64,000 nt of DNA from Ilyomonas limi. GTDB lineage: Bacteria > Bacteroidota > Bacteroidia > Chitinophagales > Chitinophagaceae. The translations under genes were made by a program, and so were the position numbers. The notes under the pieces were generated by a model that searched no databases, was not told the origin of the DNA, and worked only from the letters and a program-made list of their open reading frames with translations. Positions 54,555 to 62,621 of this stretch are shown piece after piece (positions within the stretch are counted from its first letter, which is position 1; each line of letters opens with the position of its first letter). The stretch is from assembly GCF_005233845.1 (NCBI RefSeq), contig NZ_SZQL01000019.1:1-64000 (forward strand). Reading direction: 5' to 3'.

Positions 54555-56915
54555 ATGAAGAAATATATCTTATTAACTACCCTATTCATTTATTTACTTA
54601 CACATCTTAATGCACAACGTTTAATAAATCTGACGGGCGATGTTAACGACAACAACAGTCACGCACTTGCAGGCGCTATTATTCACCTACTCAACACCAA
54701 TCTGCAAACTACCACCGATACAGGGGGCAGGTTTATATTTCCCAATGTACCCGCTGGCACATACACTTTGCAAGTAGCTGCCTTAGGATTTGCCACCACA
54801 ACTGTAACAGTCTCGTCTGATAATAAGTCAGTAACCATCACTTTGCAACCCGATGTACAGCAGTTGGATGAAGTAATAGTTACTGCTCAAAAAAGAGAAG
54901 AAAACAACCAGCAACTGCCCATTAGTATAACGGCTTTATCCTCCAAAAAAACAGCAGCCTACAGGATTTGGAATACTAAAGATATGACTGCTATTGTACC
55001 CAATTTATATGCTGCTGATCCCGGAGATAAACGCAACATAACTGCCATCCGGGGTATTGCCACTACCTCTTACGACCAGGCAGTTGCCACATATATTGAT
55101 GGTGTTAACCAGTTTGGATTGGACACGTACATTAGTCCGTTATTTGATGTGGAGCGTATAGAAGTATTGCGTGGCCCGCAAGGCACTTTGTATGGTAGAA
55201 ATGCAATGGGCGGCGTGGTAAATATCGTTACCAAGCAACCTACCAATCACCTGTCCGGTTTTGCCGAAGCAAGTGTTGGCAATTATGGTTTGCAGCGCTA
55301 TACAGCAGGCATCAAAGCGCCATTGATAAAAGATAAATTATATATGGGTGCTGCCGGATTATATGAGCGTACAAACGGATTTTATACCAATGATTTTAAC
55401 AACTCGCACTACGATAGACAGCACAGCATTGGCGGTAATTATTACCTGAAATTTATTGCCAATAAACAATGGTCTTTTATGCTCAATGCAAAACACAACA
55501 ACAACCGCAATCACGGTCCATTCCCTTTGGTTGCTGACCGCGATGAAGCGTTTAATCACGCGTACCATGTAAGTCAAAATGCTACTACGCAACTGATAGA
55601 TAATATTATCAATACTTCGCTTTCGGCTAATTATAGTGGACGTCATTTCAACTTTAGTTCACAAACAGCTTATCAGTACAACTACCGTATTTATGCACAA
55701 CCAATTGATGCCGATTTTTCACCACTGGATGCACTCTCAATCATTAATAATTATGGCAAAAGCTGGAATACGGTGAAAGTATGGACGCAGGAATTCAGGT
55801 TTAGTTCATCAGCAGCGGCTGCATCACCTTTCAAATGGGTAGCAGGCACTTTTTTGTTTACCCAAAATAGTCCGGTAAAACAAGCAACCCACTTTGGCAA
55901 TGATGCGACGCTGTTAGGCTCGCCCGATAGTAACTATGCTTTGCTCAGCACTACTATTGCAAAAAAATATGGTGCCGCAGTATATGGACAAATCACTTAT
56001 GTAGCATCCAGCAAGTTCAATGTTATAGCTGGACTCCGGTATGATTATGAGCACCAGCAGCAGCATATTTTAGGGGAATATTTTAAAGATGGCATTGACG
56101 AAGCATTGTTTAATTTTCAGCCCGATACCTCCGCCACTATTCACTTTAATGCATGGTCGCCAAAGTTGGGCATTGACTATAGCATCAATAAAAAAAGTTT
56201 ACTATTTGCTACTTACAGCAAAGGCTACCGCGCAGGTGGGCTCACGCCACTATCACCAACAGATCCTTCTCAGCTACCTTTATATGCTTTTAAGCCGGAA
56301 TACAGCAGCAACATAGAGGCAGGCATAAAAAACAGTTTATTCAACCATCGTTTGCTGTTGAATATTACAGCCTTTTATACAACAGTTACAGATGCCCAAG
56401 TGCCTACTTTGATTTTACCCGACGCAGTAACAATCACAAGGAACACCGGAAAGCTTACCAGCAAAGGTCTGGAAGCAGAAGTGAATGCGGTAATTACCAA
56501 AGGTCTAACCACAGATTACAGTTTTGGCTATACAAATGCTTTATATGACAATTTAAAGATTAGCAGCAATGGCGGCGAATTGAACCTCAAAGGCAACCGG
56601 CAGGTATTTACACCTAATACCACCTCTATGCTGGCTTTGCAGTACAGCTTTGCAGCAGGTACCAAAACCACCTTTGCCATACGTGGCGAATGGAAATGGC
56701 TTGGCAAGCAATATTTTGATTTGGCAAATACCATTGCGCAAAACCAGTACAGCTTATTTAATGCACAAGCAACGGCCGCTTACAGGCAATGGTCGCTAAA
56801 ATTGTGGAGCAGGAATATAACGGGCAAAAAATACATTGCCTATGCATACGATTTTGGTGCCATCCATTTAGGTGATCCTGCTACATATGGCGCAACGTTG
56901 CAGTTTAAATTTTAG
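54555..56915 (+). CDS. TonB-dependent outer-membrane receptor
   Basis: A 786-residue receptor. The signal (MKKYILLTTLFIYLLTHLNAQ) is followed by a carboxypeptidase-D-like domain (about 25-105), the TonB box region LDEVIVTAQKREEN, a plug domain (about 110-240, with VERIEVLRGPQGTLYGRNAMGGVVNIVT) and a 22-strand barrel ending in FKF. No SusD partner is adjacent, and the length is that of siderophore- or vitamin-type receptors rather than 1000-residue SusC. It follows the gluconolactonase gene by 62 bases and may import the oxidised sugar or a metal chelate. A GTG two codons earlier (54549) is a less likely start. Confidence 0.93.
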   Translation: MKKYILLTTLFIYLLTHLNAQRLINLTGDVNDNNSHALAGAIIHLLNTNLQTTTDTGGRFIFPNVPAGTYTLQVAALGFATTTVTVSSDNKSVTITLQPDVQQLDEVIVTAQKREENNQQLPISITALSSKKTAAYRIWNTKDMTAIVPNLYAADPGDKRNITAIRGIATTSYDQAVATYIDGVNQFGLDTYISPLFDVERIEVLRGPQGTLYGRNAMGGVVNIVTKQPTNHLSGFAEASVGNYGLQRYTAGIKAPLIKDKLYMGAAGLYERTNGFYTNDFNNSHYDRQHSIGGNYYLKFIANKQWSFMLNAKHNNNRNHGPFPLVADRDEAFNHAYHVSQNATTQLIDNIINTSLSANYSGRHFNFSSQTAYQYNYRIYAQPIDADFSPLDALSIINNYGKSWNTVKVWTQEFRFSSSAAAASPFKWVAGTFLFTQNSPVKQATHFGNDATLLGSPDSNYALLSTTIAKKYGAAVYGQITYVASSKFNVIAGLRYDYEHQQQHILGEYFKDGIDEALFNFQPDTSATIHFNAWSPKLGIDYSINKKSLLFATYSKGYRAGGLTPLSPTDPSQLPLYAFKPEYSSNIEAGIKNSLFNHRLLLNITAFYTTVTDAQVPTLILPDAVTITRNTGKLTSKGLEAEVNAVITKGLTTDYSFGYTNALYDNLKISSNGGELNLKGNRQVFTPNTTSMLALQYSFAAGTKTTFAIRGEWKWLGKQYFDLANTIAQNQYSLFNAQATAAYRQWSLKLWSRNITGKKYIAYAYDFGAIHLGDPATYGATLQFKF

Positions 56916-56975
56916 TCAGGTTTTTAACACCGGAGGTGCAAAGGCATTAAGTTGCACAAAGAATATCTAAGATAA

Positions 56976-57012
56976 AATGCCCCGAACTTTCTAATAATTC
57001 GGGGCATTTTTT
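56976..57012. terminator. bidirectional terminator hairpin
   Basis: AATGCCCCGAA (56977-56986) pairs with TTCGGGGCATT (56998-57008), and TTTT follows on the plus strand. It separates the TonB receptor gene from the convergent DUF1573 pair. Confidence 0.85.
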
Positions 57013-57107
57013 ATGAAAATTAATTCTGCCTTGCAGGCAGACTTTACACACTTTCTTACCAAATAAAACAGCCTGTCTTATATTCTTCATGTCTTTGCAG
57101 CTAAAAA

Positions 57108-57479
57108 CTATTTACCACCAGCCACATCACCATCAATCTCCAATATCACCGGTTCGGCATATTTTGCAAATTTCACCGTTACTTTCTTCTCAAAATGACC
57201 TTCACTTTCAGCATTATAAGTAACTTTTATAGTTGATTCTTTACCAGCCATAACGGGTGTTTTTGGATATTCCGGTGTAGTACATCCGCACTCGGCAGTG
57301 GCTACCTCAATGATCAAAGGCTTACTGCTGGTATTGGTAAATTTAAACTCGGTAGTTACCGGCACACCCTTTTTTATTTTGCCAAAAGAATGCTTTAGCT
57401 CCTGAAACTTTGCAGGCGCATCCTGTGCAAAAGAAAGTGTAGCGAAGGCCATGCAGGCTATCAGTAATATATATTTCAT
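57108..57479 (-). CDS. DUF1573 exported protein B
   Basis: A 123-residue protein. The signal peptide MKYILLIACMAFATLSFAQ precedes a single Ig-like DUF1573 (PF07610) fold: KFTNTSSKPLIIEVATAECGCTTPEYPKTPV. The ECGCTTP motif is the hallmark of the family. It is 19 bases downstream of its paralogue and probably arose by tandem duplication. DUF1573 proteins are abundant in Bacteroidota; their role is unknown, and thiol-linked or metal-binding function is a guess from the Cys pair. Confidence 0.88.
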   Translation of the reverse strand: MKYILLIACMAFATLSFAQDAPAKFQELKHSFGKIKKGVPVTTEFKFTNTSSKPLIIEVATAECGCTTPEYPKTPVMAGKESTIKVTYNAESEGHFEKKVTVKFAKYAEPVILEIDGDVAGGK

Positions 57480-57498
57480 TACAATTTTTTTATACAGT

Positions 57499-57975
57499 TT
57501 ATTTACTGCCGGATGGTTTCAATTGTCCTACAGTACCGTTGGCGGGAGCAGCATTATCGGGGGCTTCGTATGTTTCGCCATGAAATTTCAGTTGCTTGCT
57601 CAGTCCGTTGGTTAAAAATACAGTTACATATTTAGTGAAATTGCCTTTGGTCATGCCGTTAAAGCCCAGCTTGATTTTAAACGATTCGCCGGGTGCGTAC
57701 GGGCCAGCTTCCCACTTAGGCGTAGTACAGCCGCAGCCAGCCTGCACGTTCAGCAGTTTCACACTATCGCTGCTGATGTTTTTCAGCGTTACTTCGTACT
57801 CTACGGGCTTACCATACGGTATTTTTCCAAAGTCGTGATCTACATCAGTTACCTCTATTACTTTGGAGAAATCCTGTTGCTGTGTAGCAGCATTGTTGGG
57901 CGTAGCCGGTGCTGTTTGCGCATGAGCAAGCGAAACAAGACCAAGCGCGCATACAGCAACAAACAATTTTTTCAT
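57499..57975 (-). CDS. DUF1573 exported protein A
   Basis: A 158-residue protein. The signal peptide is MKKLFVAVCALGLVSLAHAQ, followed by a Thr/Ala/Asn-rich spacer and the Ig-like DUF1573 domain with LKNISSDSVKLLNVQAGCGCTTPKWEAGPY. The C-terminal tail (NAAPANGTVGQLKPSG) is longer than in its neighbour. The two lie in one operon with this gene first. Shared CGCTTP and near-identical architecture point to a local duplication. Confidence 0.88.
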   Translation of the reverse strand: MKKLFVAVCALGLVSLAHAQTAPATPNNAATQQQDFSKVIEVTDVDHDFGKIPYGKPVEYEVTLKNISSDSVKLLNVQAGCGCTTPKWEAGPYAPGESFKIKLGFNGMTKGNFTKYVTVFLTNGLSKQLKFHGETYEAPDNAAPANGTVGQLKPSGSK

Positions 57976-58160
57976 AATTCGCGATTTTGTAGTGCAATAT
58001 ATTTCAAATTACCATCATTGAAATCATTGCTATATAAGAAATGGGGTTTACTAACAAATTTTTAAAGTTCTTACGACAACGCAATAAGGTAAAAGGTTTA
58101 ATAATAAGTGAAGAAAAAGAGCATCATTACTTGTTGACAATATTCTATGTTGCAGATAAA

Positions 58161-59000
58161 TTACTTTCTGCTGCCAAGCCACAACAAGCCGTCCATGATC
58201 AGCTTATTTTGCGCAGCACTGCTAAAGGTAGAAGAAAGTTGTTGATTGGTATGGTGTTCATAATCCATATCGTTATGTCCCATATTCAGGTATAGCATCC
58301 GGTATTTTGTATTCGTCCATACCACGGGATAATAACCGCTGTGCCATATCTCGTTTGGTTTTGGACCAGTGCCCAGCGGAAAGCTGGAGCTATCCACAGA
58401 CGCCAGAATTTTTATATCGGCATTAGTACACAAATCGTTTTGCCAGCTATACCACTCATTGGGCGCAGCAATAAAGGTTGTAGTCAAATGCTTTGTTGCC
58501 GGATGTTTCCCATCTTCAACCTGCAATACAGCCGAAGTTGGCCGCCAGGTGTTGCCTTTGTACTCGCCGCTACCTAAAAACACATTGTGATACCAATCCC
58601 AGTTTTGCGGGTAGGCAGAAGGGGTGAGTGCAAAGGCTGAAAAATGAAAGCCCATCCAGGCACCTCCATTATTCATATATTTTTCAAAAGCTGTTCTTTG
58701 TGGTAAAGAGTCGGGGCGTGTATCTAAAAAAATAACCACCTGGTAATGTTGCAAAAAAGAATCATTCAAATTGTTCCAATTGTTAGTAGAGTCGTAAGTA
58801 AAATGATACTTAGCAGCCATCGCCGGAAACCAGCGGTTGGCTTCGTGTACAAAACTGATGTGTGCCGGATCTTCTTTGGCAGTATAAAAAGCAATAACCC
58901 TAAACTTCACGGTCTGCTTCTTTTGTGCAGCAACGGTCAACGATACAACGCAGCAAGCAACGAAGAGTATGGATACAACAATATTGTACTGCCTCATCAT
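58161..59000 (-). CDS. ThuA-domain exported protein
   Basis: A 279-residue protein with a signal peptide (VSILFVACCVVSLTVAA). The rest is a ThuA fold: RVIAFYTAKEDPAHISFVHEA, FLDTRPDSLPQRTAFEKYMNNGGAWMGFHFSAF and LYLNMGHNDMDYEHHTNQ, all aligning with the ThuA part of the fusion protein at 50004. ThuA is a glutamine-amidotransferase-like fold linked to trehalose or other sugar metabolism and, in Bacteroidota, to exported sugar-acting enzymes. The frame starts with two Met codons (59000 or 58997). It lies near the sugar-oxidation cluster on the opposite strand. Confidence 0.86.
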   Translation of the reverse strand: MMRQYNIVVSILFVACCVVSLTVAAQKKQTVKFRVIAFYTAKEDPAHISFVHEANRWFPAMAAKYHFTYDSTNNWNNLNDSFLQHYQVVIFLDTRPDSLPQRTAFEKYMNNGGAWMGFHFSAFALTPSAYPQNWDWYHNVFLGSGEYKGNTWRPTSAVLQVEDGKHPATKHLTTTFIAAPNEWYSWQNDLCTNADIKILASVDSSSFPLGTGPKPNEIWHSGYYPVVWTNTKYRMLYLNMGHNDMDYEHHTNQQLSSTFSSAAQNKLIMDGLLWLGSRK

Positions 59001-59070
59001 AAGAATAGATAAAAGTATTTTATCAACAGCATTATATGTTAAGGATTATACCGCAATTAAAGCCCGCTTT

Positions 59071-59502
59071 CTACCATTCCGGCATCTCATTCAGTTCTTT
59101 CACAGCTCCATTCTCAACCTCCCAGCCCCATGTGTAACTGCCATTGGTGATAATTAAATAAGTACAGCAAAAGGCTGTATTATACCGCACCAATTGCATC
59201 AGCACACCCTCACTCAGCGGTACATTCATTTCTTTACATTCAATTATCATCCAGGGCTGCGCATCTTTATATACTACAATATCGCAGCGCTTCCGTAGTT
59301 CACCAATATGTATTTCTTTCTCTACAGCCAGCAAAGCTGCCGGGTATTTTTTTACCTGCAGTAAATATTGCACTACATTTTGCCGCACCCATTCCTCCGG
59401 CGTAAGGCGCACCCATTTTTTACGCACCGTATCAAAAATATATTCCTTGCCTTCCTGCAGTTGCATGTTGTAATGGTACGATGGAAAAGCGAGTGCCTGC
59501 AT
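59071..59502 (-). CDS. HsdR_N-like PD-(D/E)xK protein
   Basis: A 143-residue protein like the type I restriction enzyme R N-terminal domain (HSDR_N_2, PF13588), found as a stand-alone gene in nearly all Bacteroidota. It has RCDIVVY and MIIECKEMN, the D and E-x-K of the nuclease core, preceded by WVRQNVVQYLLQVKKYP. There is no helicase or specificity subunit nearby, so it is not a restriction system. Its cellular role is unknown; housekeeping in this phylum is inferred. Confidence 0.85.
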   Translation of the reverse strand: MQALAFPSYHYNMQLQEGKEYIFDTVRKKWVRLTPEEWVRQNVVQYLLQVKKYPAALLAVEKEIHIGELRKRCDIVVYKDAQPWMIIECKEMNVPLSEGVLMQLVRYNTAFCCTYLIITNGSYTWGWEVENGAVKELNEMPEW

Positions 59503-59750
59503 GAGGGCAAAACTAACCTTTGCAATGCAGTATGTTTGCAGAATTTATCCCTATGGCAACAGATGCCAGAGAGACTTAAATGCACAAAGTCTTATTAATA
59601 TACGTACATGCGTAGGCAATCCTGTATGCCTGGCATATACCCAAATGCCGGATGAAAGAGGTTTTTTGATGATAGATAAGAGGAATACCATAAAGACGTA
59701 AAGTATTTTTTTAAATAAATCTTCGCGCCTTTGTGGCAAAAAGATAACCG

Positions 59751-60524
59751 ATGAAAACGAAAGAAGAAATAGTTCACAACTGGCTACCGCGCTATACGGG
59801 GCTATCATTGGATCAATTTGGGGAGTACATTTTACTCACTAATTTCAGCAATTACATTCAATTATTTGCGCAATGGCACGGCGTGGAAGTTGTAGGCAGA
59901 GACCGCCCTTACCAATGCGCCACCGCCAACGGCATTACCATCATCAATTTTGGAATGGGCAGTGCCGGTGCAGCAACCATTATGGATTTGCTGTCGGCAA
60001 TCAGTCCCAAAGCAGTGCTGTTTTTGGGCAAATGCGGCGGATTGAAAAAACGTAATAAACTGGGCGACCTTATATTGCCCATTGCTGCCATACGCGGCGA
60101 TGGAACGAGCAATGATTATTTCCCGCCCGAGGTACCTGCGCTGCCTGCTTTTGCCCTGCAAAAAGCTATCTCCACCACCATCCGCGAATACGAAGTGGAT
60201 TACTGGACTGGCACAGTATATACCACCAACCGCCGTATTTGGGAGCATGATGATAAGTTTAAAAACTATCTACGCACCATTCGCGCGTATGCTATTGACA
60301 TGGAAACGGCTACTATTTTTACCGTTGGCTTTTACAATAAAATACCTACCGGCGCGCTGTTGCTCGTAAGCGACCAGCCGATGGTACCCGAAGGTGTAAA
60401 AACCGAAGAAAGTGACAGGCTGATTACTACAGCCTATGTAGAAAGGCATATAAAAATTGGCATTGATTCGCTAAAGCAGCTTATTAACAACCGGCTTACA
60501 GTGCGGCACCTGAAGTTTGAATAA
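59751..60524 (+). CDS. amn: AMP nucleosidase, short form
   Basis: A 257-residue enzyme that cleaves AMP to adenine and ribose 5-phosphate. It is the short form found in Bacteroidota, lacking the N-terminal regulatory domain of E. coli Amn. It belongs to the nucleoside phosphorylase fold: GKCGGLKKRNKLGDLILP holds the phosphate-binding Gly region, AIDMETATIFTVGFYN the conserved Glu, and LLVSDQPMVPEG the Asp base-binding position. The start MKTKEEIVHNWLPRYTG fits the family. Confidence 0.93.
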   Translation: MKTKEEIVHNWLPRYTGLSLDQFGEYILLTNFSNYIQLFAQWHGVEVVGRDRPYQCATANGITIINFGMGSAGAATIMDLLSAISPKAVLFLGKCGGLKKRNKLGDLILPIAAIRGDGTSNDYFPPEVPALPAFALQKAISTTIREYEVDYWTGTVYTTNRRIWEHDDKFKNYLRTIRAYAIDMETATIFTVGFYNKIPTGALLLVSDQPMVPEGVKTEESDRLITTAYVERHIKIGIDSLKQLINNRLTVRHLKFE

Positions 60525-60705
60525 AAGAGACAGTAGCCTGCATCCGGCTCGCTCATTTGTAAAAACGGGCGTATTGCAGCTACATGTGTCCCGAAGAACT
60601 AACTGTTTATTTTATACGTTTTTGCGGATAGCTTAATGGCTACTTTTAAACGTCTTCTGTCTTGGTATGGTTTTTTCACTTCTTTTTTAATTAAACAAAT
60701 ATGTT

Positions 60706-60993
60706 ATGCCTACACCAGATCCTAATAATAAAAATAATATCGTAAACCGCACAGATGAAAACAGCTATGATGCTGATAATAAAATAACTAATAACGATAA
60801 CCCGGTGCGCGAAGGGCAGGAAGACAGCTCGATTTTACACGACAGGGAGCAGCAGAAAGAAAGCACTATTTTTTATGACAATGCAAGCAATAATGACCCT
60901 CAGGCTTCATTGATCAATGATTCTGTTAAGTTCCCGCACCAGATGGAAGAATATATAGACAGTGATAAGGAAAACTTTGAGCCGGAAGATTAA
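60706..60993 (+). CDS. small acidic, probably disordered protein
   Basis: A 95-residue protein with few hydrophobic residues and many Asp, Glu and Asn. No fold, signal or membrane segment was recognised. It ends in DSDKENFEPED. The composition suggests an unstructured, acidic stress-type protein. Codon use is normal and the start ATG has a sensible context. It is not a family I can name. Confidence 0.55.
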   Translation: MPTPDPNNKNNIVNRTDENSYDADNKITNNDNPVREGQEDSSILHDREQQKESTIFYDNASNNDPQASLINDSVKFPHQMEEYIDSDKENFEPED

Positions 60994-61097
60994 AGAGCAA
61001 GATTTAAGATACAGCGCATTAGCAGCTAAAGATGTGTATGGACACCAGTTTGCATTACTATTAAACTTTTCATTTTTCCAAAAACAACAATAATATT

Positions 61098-61958
61098 ATG
61101 CTTTGGCAAGGCAGAAGAGAAAGCAGTAACGTAGAAGACCGCAGAGGCTTTAGTGGTCGCGGAATGGCTGTTGGCGGTGGATTGGGCACTATGGTTATTG
61201 CTTTCATTGTGTATTTACTGGGCGGCAATCCCAATCAGGTACTGAATAATAATTCCGCACAGTCCCCGACGCAACAATCAGCACCGGCAAACGACGAAAC
61301 CACCCATTTTGTAAGAACCATCCTGGCAGATACCGAAGACATCTGGAGCCAATTATTTGAGAATATGGGGCGCACGTATGCTGACCCGCATCTTGTATTG
61401 TTTAGCGGCTCTACACAAAGTGCCTGTGGCTATGCCAGCCAGGCGACCGGCCCGTTTTATTGCCCCGGCGATTCGAAGGTATATTTGGATGTTTCTTTCT
61501 TTGATGAATTGCAAAACCGTTTTGGTGCAGAAGGTGGCGATTTTGCCGATGCGTACGTTATTGCGCACGAAGTAGGCCATCATGTGCAGCACCTGCTGGG
61601 CATTACCGATCAGGTGGATGCACAGCGTGGCAGGATAAGCGAAAAAGAACAAAATGAATTATCTGTGCGGCTGGAGCTGCAGGCTGATTTTCTGGCAGGC
61701 GTTTGGGCACATTACGAAGCACAACAACAAGCAGCTACCGATCCTACACGCAAAGTAATACAGGAGGGCGATATAGAAGAAGCTTTAAACGCAGCCAGTG
61801 CCATTGGCGACGACCGGCTGCAAAAACAAACACAGGGTTATGTAGTACCCGATGCTTTTACACATGGCACATCGGCACAGCGCGTACGCTGGTTTAAAAA
61901 AGGTTTTGAAACCGGCGACATTAACCAGGGTGATACATTTAATGCGGCGAATTTGTAG
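61098..61958 (+). CDS. ypfJ: YpfJ-like neutral zinc metallopeptidase
   Basis: A 286-residue protein of the putative neutral zinc metallopeptidase family (PF04228). The start MLWQGRRESSNVEDRRG is highly characteristic. It is followed by one transmembrane helix (about 28-46), a Gln/Pro/Ala-rich linker and the catalytic domain with HEVGHH at 157-162 (HExxH) and the downstream LELQADFLAGVWAH that supplies a third ligand. The peptidase would face the periplasm. Substrate unknown. Confidence 0.93.
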   Translation: MLWQGRRESSNVEDRRGFSGRGMAVGGGLGTMVIAFIVYLLGGNPNQVLNNNSAQSPTQQSAPANDETTHFVRTILADTEDIWSQLFENMGRTYADPHLVLFSGSTQSACGYASQATGPFYCPGDSKVYLDVSFFDELQNRFGAEGGDFADAYVIAHEVGHHVQHLLGITDQVDAQRGRISEKEQNELSVRLELQADFLAGVWAHYEAQQQAATDPTRKVIQEGDIEEALNAASAIGDDRLQKQTQGYVVPDAFTHGTSAQRVRWFKKGFETGDINQGDTFNAANL

Positions 61959-61962
61959 AGAA

Positions 61963-62262
61963 TTATTCTTTATATTTTTTCTTAGGATTTCGGCTGGTGT
62001 GAAAAATAGAAGAAATTACAATAATATTTCTATTCGCATCAATTCTATAAATAATTAAGTACGGGAATACTTCTATGCGCACGTCCCGAAATGCCCTTTT
62101 ACGAATAGGATAACGTTCCGGATGTTGCGCAATGTTATGAATACACTTCATTACTTTATCTTTAAATCTGTCTCCCAACCCCGTCTGTTTATCCTCGTAC
62201 CATTCCCATGCTTCTAATAACTCGTATTGAGCGCGTGATAAGAATACAATTGTGTAACTCAT
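61963..62262 (-). CDS. RelE/ParE-family toxin
   Basis: A 99-residue basic protein of the RelE/ParE superfamily: YTIVFLSRAQYELLEAWEWYEDKQTGLGDRF, IAQHPERYPIRKRAFRDVRIEVFPYLIIYRID and a final VISSIFHTSRNPKK. The pattern matches ParE-like toxins of Bacteroidota, which usually poison gyrase; an RNase role cannot be excluded. Its start overlaps the antitoxin stop by four bases (ATGA), the classic coupled arrangement. Confidence 0.9.
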   Translation of the reverse strand: MSYTIVFLSRAQYELLEAWEWYEDKQTGLGDRFKDKVMKCIHNIAQHPERYPIRKRAFRDVRIEVFPYLIIYRIDANRNIIVISSIFHTSRNPKKKYKE

Positions 62263-62510
62263 GATGATTGTCGCTTGCTTTTCAACTCCGTAATTATCTG
62301 TTCTGTTTCCTCTATCGTATAACCTTTTGTATCACCACTCTCCCACCCGGTATATTCTTTATTCAATTCCTCAACAAATGCATTATCACCCCACCAGGCT
62401 ATTTGTTCTAAAATGTCATCCTCTAATAAAGTGTAAATAGCTGCAATCTTTTTATCGTCAGCTACTTTCAGATAATTATGTAATCTTTCTCTGATTATTT
62501 CTATTGTCAT
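62259..62510 (-). CDS. antitoxin of the RelE/ParE pair
   Basis: An 83-residue protein: MTIEIIRERLHNYLKVADDKKIAAIYTLLEDD, then WWGDNAFVEELNKEYTGWESGD. This is the usual Bacteroidota addiction-module partner of RelE/ParE toxins: helical N-terminus, then a stretch that wraps the toxin. The frame extends to 62528, but the ATG at 62510 fits the family start. It is upstream of and overlaps the toxin, so it is made first. It probably represses its own promoter with the toxin. Confidence 0.85.
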   Translation of the reverse strand: MTIEIIRERLHNYLKVADDKKIAAIYTLLEDDILEQIAWWGDNAFVEELNKEYTGWESGDTKGYTIEETEQIITELKSKRQSS

Positions 62511-62621
62511 AAACCGCCATTTACACAAATTTACTTTTCTACTTTTATAAAATCATTTCTTAATATTTTCTTTTATAAATATTCCGTCTTCTCTATTCAA
62601 TCTTACTTCATCTTTGCCGCT

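Noticed and set aside
58041-58295. 84-codon frame overlapping the end of the ThuA gene
   Set aside because: Half of it is antisense to a clear ThuA protein and the sequence has no family match.
59071-59502. Type I restriction system
   Set aside because: Only a stand-alone HsdR_N-like domain is present; no helicase, specificity or methylase gene lies nearby.
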